Below are positions 32,593-35,980 of a stretch of 35,980 nucleotides of DNA, piece by piece (positions within the stretch are counted from its first letter, which is position 1; each line of letters opens with the position of its first letter). The notes beneath the pieces are model-generated. The model made no database searches. It was not told the origin of the DNA and was given only the letters and a program-made list of their open reading frames with translations. A program made the translations under genes and the position numbers. Source of the DNA: JAGOUN01 sp040389005 (GTDB lineage Bacteria > Pseudomonadota > Gammaproteobacteria > JAGOUN01); contig JAZKAS010000003.1 of NCBI GenBank assembly GCA_040389005.1, positions 1-35,980 of the forward strand, read 5' to 3'.

Positions 32593-33032
32593 GCGCGATG
32601 ATACGGATGTCCTTTCAAAATACTTTGCGCGCGATAAAGTTGTTCTGCCAGAATAATCCGCACAATGGGGTGTGGAAAGGTTAAGGCGGATAATGACCAT
32701 TTCGCATCGGCTTTGGCGAGTGTTTCTGGGGTATAACCTTCGGGCCCGCCGATTAAAATATTGATCGGCTTTGCAAGATGTTTCCAATAATTCAATTGTT
32801 CAGCGCATTGTTCGCTGGTGTATTGCGTACCGCGACTGTCCAACGCTATCGTATAACTCCCCGGTTTAATCGCGTTGATGATGTGCTGATTTTCGAGTTG
32901 ATTAGTTTTTTGCACCGGAATTTCTTTTAATTGCAATCGAATCTCTGGTAGCAATCTTTTTTGATATTCTTGATATGCTTCGTTGACCCAGGCGGGCATT
33001 TTTGAGCCAACGGCAATAATCTGAATATTCAT
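32589..33032 (-). CDS. rlmH: 23S rRNA (pseudouridine1915-N3)-methyltransferase RlmH
   Basis: Methylates pseudouridine 1915 in helix 69 of 23S rRNA. The 147-residue SPOUT-fold protein (E. coli 155) has IIAVGSKMPAWVNEAYQEYQKRL at the start, LDSRGTQYTSEQCAEQL, INILIGGPEGYTPE (SAM-binding knot) and SLSALTFPHPIVRIILAEQLYRAQSILKGHPYHRA at the end, all family signatures. It follows rsfS with an 11-base gap, the widespread order. Confidence 0.97.
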   Translation of the reverse strand: MNIQIIAVGSKMPAWVNEAYQEYQKRLLPEIRLQLKEIPVQKTNQLENQHIINAIKPGSYTIALDSRGTQYTSEQCAEQLNYWKHLAKPINILIGGPEGYTPETLAKADAKWSLSALTFPHPIVRIILAEQLYRAQSILKGHPYHRA

Positions 33033-33043
33033 AATTTTTTAAA

Positions 33044-33409
33044 TCAATGCACTTCTTTAATAAAAGCATCTAAATCGTAATATTTACGCACTTCCGCTTG
33101 CATCATGTGCACGACAATACTGCCAACGTCAACCAAGACCCATTCGCCTTTAGGATCATTTTCAACTTTTGCTTTTGCAAGACGGCTAGTTTTGATAGCA
33201 AGCGCTAGGTTGCTTGCAATGGATCGTACATGACGATTAGAACGGCCGTTGCACACGATAGCGATATTCGCGATGTCTGAATGATCCGACAATTGGTAAG
33301 TGACCAACTCTTCGGCTTTCATGTCTTCTAGCGTTTTAAGAACGAGTTCGAGTAACTGTTTCTGCCTATCTTCTTTAGAGAGTGAGCTTTTGATGTTCGA
33401 TGTAGTCAT
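33044..33409 (-). CDS. rsfS: Ribosomal silencing factor RsfS
   Basis: Binds ribosomal protein uL14 and blocks subunit joining in stationary phase. From ATG 33409 (MTTSNIKSSLSKEDRQ) it has 121 residues; an aagg Shine-Dalgarno about 7 bases upstream favours it over the upstream in-frame ATG at 33454. The core LEDMKAEELVTYQLSDHSDIANIAIVCNGRSNRHVRSIA and EWVLVDVGSIVVHMMQAEVRKYYDLD match the family (with W-V-L-V-D...V-V-H). A promoter lies upstream. It is followed by rlmH. Confidence 0.95.
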   Translation of the reverse strand: MTTSNIKSSLSKEDRQKQLLELVLKTLEDMKAEELVTYQLSDHSDIANIAIVCNGRSNRHVRSIASNLALAIKTSRLAKAKVENDPKGEWVLVDVGSIVVHMMQAEVRKYYDLDAFIKEVH

Positions 33410-33465
33410 AAACTGCCTTGATATAAAGGGGGATGACTCGTTATGGCGGGTCACTTGTGGGCTGC

Positions 33466-33494
33466 ATCATACCGCGATTGAGTTTTTTGTGCAA
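33466..33494 (-). promoter_or_regulatory. Putative promoter of rsfS-rlmH
   Basis: On the minus strand TTGCAC and TATGAT are exactly 17 bases apart, about 57 bases before ATG 33409. It lies in the 210-base gap between nadD and rsfS, so rsfS-rlmH may have its own transcription unit. Confidence 0.6.
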
Positions 33495-33620
33495 ATTTGA
33501 CTTGTTAATGCACAAAGACGTAATTACGTATCTATCCCTTATTAAAGAAGATTATCAGATGCGCGTTTTCCATTGTGTCGAAAAAATACTTGAATGTCAG
33601 CGGCAATTAGAGCTTCTTCA

Positions 33621-34253
33621 TTATTCACCAAAAATAGATGAACAATCAGCTTTGCTTTGGTTTCGCATGTAGAGCTTTTTTTGCCGAATATAATCATACA
33701 CAGTATTAGGTATCAGCGATGATATATCGTCACGGTTAATTAATTTTTCTCGAATTCCCGTTGAAGAAACCGACGGGGGTGCTACAGGAAGCATAATGAT
33801 GCGGCTATCCTGTTTTTTGTGCAAAAGTTTTTCTTGATCGTAACCTTCTCGAGGCACAACAATCAACTTGGCATAATTTAGCAGCTCTTGCCAATTCCCC
33901 CACGTTTCAATGTTTAAAAAACTATCCATGCCCATAATGAAGCCAATCGGGTTGTCTGGAAATCGCTGGCGAAAATGCTTTAAAGTTTCAAGCGTATAAG
34001 AAGGATCAGGGCGATCAATTTCATAAGTATCCAAATGCCAATTTTCATGATCGGCAATAGCCAGCTTAATCATATTAACGCGATCTTGTGATGAAACATG
34101 ATAAGGCGCGCGATGTACCGGATTGCCACAAGGGACGAAGTAGATTTCAGTGTTTTTGATATGCTGCGAAACAATGTCAGCCAGTTTAATATGGCCATTA
34201 TGAATCGGGTCAAAAGACCCACCCAAGATTGCAATAAAAGGAAGAGTCACCAT
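33621..34253 (-). CDS. nadD: Nicotinate-nucleotide adenylyltransferase
   Basis: Makes NaAD from nicotinate mononucleotide and ATP in NAD synthesis. The 210-residue protein contains the nucleotidyltransferase motif GGSFDPIHNGHI (H-x-G-H at 18-21), FVPCGNPVHRAPYHVSSQDRVNMI, IGFIMGMDSFLNIETWGNW and SSTGIREKL near the end, all conserved in NadD. A polar C-terminal tail of about 20 residues follows the usual end (YIRQKKLY). It overlaps the holA end by 7 bases, as is common. Confidence 0.97.
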   Translation of the reverse strand: MVTLPFIAILGGSFDPIHNGHIKLADIVSQHIKNTEIYFVPCGNPVHRAPYHVSSQDRVNMIKLAIADHENWHLDTYEIDRPDPSYTLETLKHFRQRFPDNPIGFIMGMDSFLNIETWGNWQELLNYAKLIVVPREGYDQEKLLHKKQDSRIIMLPVAPPSVSSTGIREKLINRDDISSLIPNTVYDYIRQKKLYMRNQSKADCSSIFGE

Positions 34254-35254
34254 TTTTCCTTATTGGCTATTTTCATGCAAAACAAAAATAATGCATTCCA
34301 AATATTGCCTTGAACCGCGCCTTTAGCCATCGCATCTAAATTCGCAAGTTCTGCCAGCATTTTTTGGCAATCGGTATATTGATATGTGCGCATAAATGTT
34401 TGAATCAGCGGCAAACGTGATTCCCAAACACCGACGCGTTGTGCGGCTGTTTTTAATGGCGTACCTTCAGCATTGGCATGAAGAATTTCACGTAACAAAC
34501 GTACTTCTCGGGCGAGGGCGCCAATCATCATTAGGGGTTCTGTGCCGTTATTTTTTAAATTATAAAAAATGTAATAACAGCGTACGGCATCGCCTGCTAA
34601 ACAAGTATCGATTAATTTGAAGGTGTCATAATCTGAACTAACTTCAACGACATCTTCAATTAAAGCAGTACTAATCGGTAAATTCAGTAATTGTAATTTC
34701 TCAAGTGCTTGTGCTGCAGCAGGTAAATTATTTTCAGTTCGAGAAGCCAGTTGTTGTGCTTGTTCGCGCGTCAGTTTTAAACCTGATTGTATGGCGCGTT
34801 GTTGCAGCCAGTCCGGTACTTGAGAAGGATACATCGCAGGCAATTCAATCCAATAAGCCGCTTCTGTCATAGCAAGAAACCATTTAGTGCTACTCATCGC
34901 GCGCTCTATTTTGGGCCCCTTAATGATGACAAGCAAATCGTTAGATTTGATTTGACTGGATTCGGTTAAAAGAGTTTTAGCTTTATCGTCTAATTTCCAA
35001 TTCGGCAATTGAATGATTAGTGCAATTTTGGGAGAAAATAATGACGGTGTATGAATGATCTCATACAACTTTTCCCAAGAAAAACCCGAGTCTACATATA
35101 GATGTGATATCTCAGTAAAACCGCTTTTTTTTGCAGCGGCAATAATTTTATCAGCCATTTCATTAATTAAAAAAGTATCGTTACCAGAACAAAAATACCA
35201 TCCAGAGATATTTTTATCTAAAATGCTATTTAATTTTTCAGGCGCTAATTTCAT
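34247..35254 (-). CDS. holA: DNA polymerase III subunit delta
   Basis: Clamp-loader subunit that opens the beta clamp. The 335-residue length is normal (E. coli HolA 343). MKLAPEKLNSILDKNISGWYFCSGNDTFLINE matches the family N-terminus, followed by LFSPKIALIIQLPNWKLDDKAK (beta-interaction region), DWLQQRAIQSGLKLTREQAQQLASRTENNLPAAAQALEKLQLL (family block) and PLMMIGALAREVRLL at the C-terminal domain. It overlaps lptE by 17 bases at its start and nadD by 7 bases at its end. Confidence 0.95.
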   Translation of the reverse strand: MKLAPEKLNSILDKNISGWYFCSGNDTFLINEMADKIIAAAKKSGFTEISHLYVDSGFSWEKLYEIIHTPSLFSPKIALIIQLPNWKLDDKAKTLLTESSQIKSNDLLVIIKGPKIERAMSSTKWFLAMTEAAYWIELPAMYPSQVPDWLQQRAIQSGLKLTREQAQQLASRTENNLPAAAQALEKLQLLNLPISTALIEDVVEVSSDYDTFKLIDTCLAGDAVRCYYIFYNLKNNGTEPLMMIGALAREVRLLREILHANAEGTPLKTAAQRVGVWESRLPLIQTFMRTYQYTDCQKMLAELANLDAMAKGAVQGNIWNALFLFCMKIANKEKW

Positions 35255-35777
35255 TCTTTTTAATCAATGCTGCTTTCACGTCATCCGATGAAAGCTTAAA
35301 TAATATTTTCTGAATGACATTTCGACGTAATGATTGATACAGAGTGGCTTCTTCTTGGTTGTTGCCTAATACTTGCCCGCTATAAACGTAATGGATATTG
35401 GTACTGACGACAGTGGTAGGTCCATAAATGACAATACCCGCTTGATTGCTAAGTGTAAAAACTACGGCATAACTGAGTTCGTATTTTCGAGTTTCTTGGC
35501 TGGCACCGGTTCCAACTTGATGATTGGTTTGCTTATCTTGAAGAATATTTAAAGTAATAAGCGCTTTATTAGGGTCGTTAACACAAATCACTTTTTCACT
35601 TTCAAGTGACACTGTCAAATCTGGCCCAATGGCGCTATGAGGTGCTGCGTCAGAGTTGACATAGACTTGTTGTAATTGCGGCGGTAGGGGTTGATTTGAT
35701 CCTTGCAACTTAAAGCCGCAGCTGACCAAGCAAAGGCTCGCCAATAAGGCGCAACTTAGATGAACGATTTTCAACAT
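35238..35777 (-). CDS. lptE: LPS-assembly lipoprotein LptE
   Basis: Outer-membrane lipoprotein that plugs the LptD barrel during LPS export. The 179 residues begin with a lipoprotein signal ending L-V-S-C (C20), followed by GFKLQGSNQPLPPQLQQVYV, typical of LptE. A beta-rich domain follows (ALITLNILQDKQTNHQVGTG...TRKYELSYAVVFTL). It lies 3 bases after leuS and overlaps holA by 17 bases, the usual leuS-lptE-holA order. Confidence 0.92.
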   Translation of the reverse strand: MLKIVHLSCALLASLCLVSCGFKLQGSNQPLPPQLQQVYVNSDAAPHSAIGPDLTVSLESEKVICVNDPNKALITLNILQDKQTNHQVGTGASQETRKYELSYAVVFTLSNQAGIVIYGPTTVVSTNIHYVYSGQVLGNNQEEATLYQSLRRNVIQKILFKLSSDDVKAALIKKNEISA

Positions 35778-35780
35778 AAA

Positions 35781-35980
35781 TTAATTGTCCGCTACTACAA
35801 TGTTAATAAGTCGATTCGGCACCACAATAACTTTTTTCACTAGTTTATTCGTGATTAATGCTAATACTTGTGTATCTGCAAGCGCAGTTGTTTTAATTTC
35901 TTCTTCGGTCGCATTACTCGGAACATTGAGTTTCGCGCGCAACTTGCCATTGATTTGTATCACCATCGAAATAGTTTTGC
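35781..35980 (-). CDS. leuS: Leucine--tRNA ligase, C-terminal end (partial)
   Basis: The frame is open to the window edge and reads KTISMVIQINGKLRAKLNVP...ATEEEIKTTAL...VKKVIVVPNRLINIVVADN, then TAA. This is the C-terminal domain of LeuS (V-Q-V-N-G-K-V-R...V-x-x-V-I-x-V-P-x-x-L-x-N-x-V). The ATG at 35966 is internal, not the start. It is the first gene of the leuS-lptE-holA-nadD series. Confidence 0.93.
   Translation of the reverse strand, partial: KTISMVIQINGKLRAKLNVPSNATEEEIKTTALADTQVLALITNKLVKKVIVVPNRLINIVVADN

Noticed and set aside
33508..33672. Plus-strand frame of 54 codons between rsfS and nadD
   Set aside because: No Shine-Dalgarno, overlaps the nadD 3' end, and the region is better explained by the rsfS promoter on the other strand.
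1..35980. tRNA, rRNA or CRISPR array
   Set aside because: I saw no cloverleaf with a T-loop, no rRNA stretch and no regularly spaced short repeats.

Overview
The window looks like a chromosomal segment of a gammaproteobacterium of the order Legionellales (Legionella/Coxiella/Berkiella-like). Supporting signs are an AT-rich base composition, the standard gamma gene orders pal-cpoB and leuS-lptE-holA-nadD-rsfS-rlmH, an IcmL/DotI-family protein of Dot/Icm (type IVB) secretion, a small IcmC/IcmD-like membrane protein next to an EexN-like lipoprotein, and several large, unrecognised, alpha-helical proteins of the kind that are often secreted effectors in this order. The exact genus cannot be read from the sequence.

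Layout. 1-4360: end of pal, cpoB, an isolated icmL-like gene on the minus strand, then prfB (with its programmed +1 frameshift) and lysS. 4361-5197: a small accessory insert after lysS, made of an internally deleted zeta-toxin-like gene, its intact small partner gene, a 30-bp duplicate of the lysS 3' end and a palindromic MITE-like element. 5198-8972: a GyrI-like effector-binding protein with iterated operators, a membrane protein, a tandem-fused deoxynucleoside kinase, dsbB and a DUF5993-like small protein. 8973-14122: accessory block with an inverted-repeat element, a coiled-coil protein, and two TPR paralogues flanking a divergent nitrilase-like protein. 14285-20090: a tripartite RND efflux operon (outer-membrane factor, periplasmic adaptor, RND pump) on the minus strand; the pump gene is interrupted by three runs of N, which are assembly gaps. 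20160-26243: a FimT/GspH-like pseudopilin, a HEAT-like protein, a chimeric scar (MFS fragment joined to a 360-bp copy of the pseudopilin gene), an unknown 416-residue protein and an intact MFS transporter. 26527-29485: aroE and two tandem paralogous unknown genes. 29490-35980: trpS, an APC amino-acid permease, the IcmC/D-like plus EexN-like pair, and the housekeeping run rlmH, rsfS, nadD, holA, lptE, leuS.

How it fits together. Housekeeping genes for translation, envelope and cofactor synthesis form a stable frame, and accessory DNA sits between them. Three unrecognised genes (20721, 27404, 28064) share an 11-base promoter-like motif 25-33 bases before their starts. The two TPR paralogues and the nitrilase-like protein form a compact locus with clear promoters. 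The most novel material is the nitrilase/TPR locus, the orphan type IV-secretion-like proteins, the fused kinase, and the recombination scars at 4329-4801 and 23058-23546.
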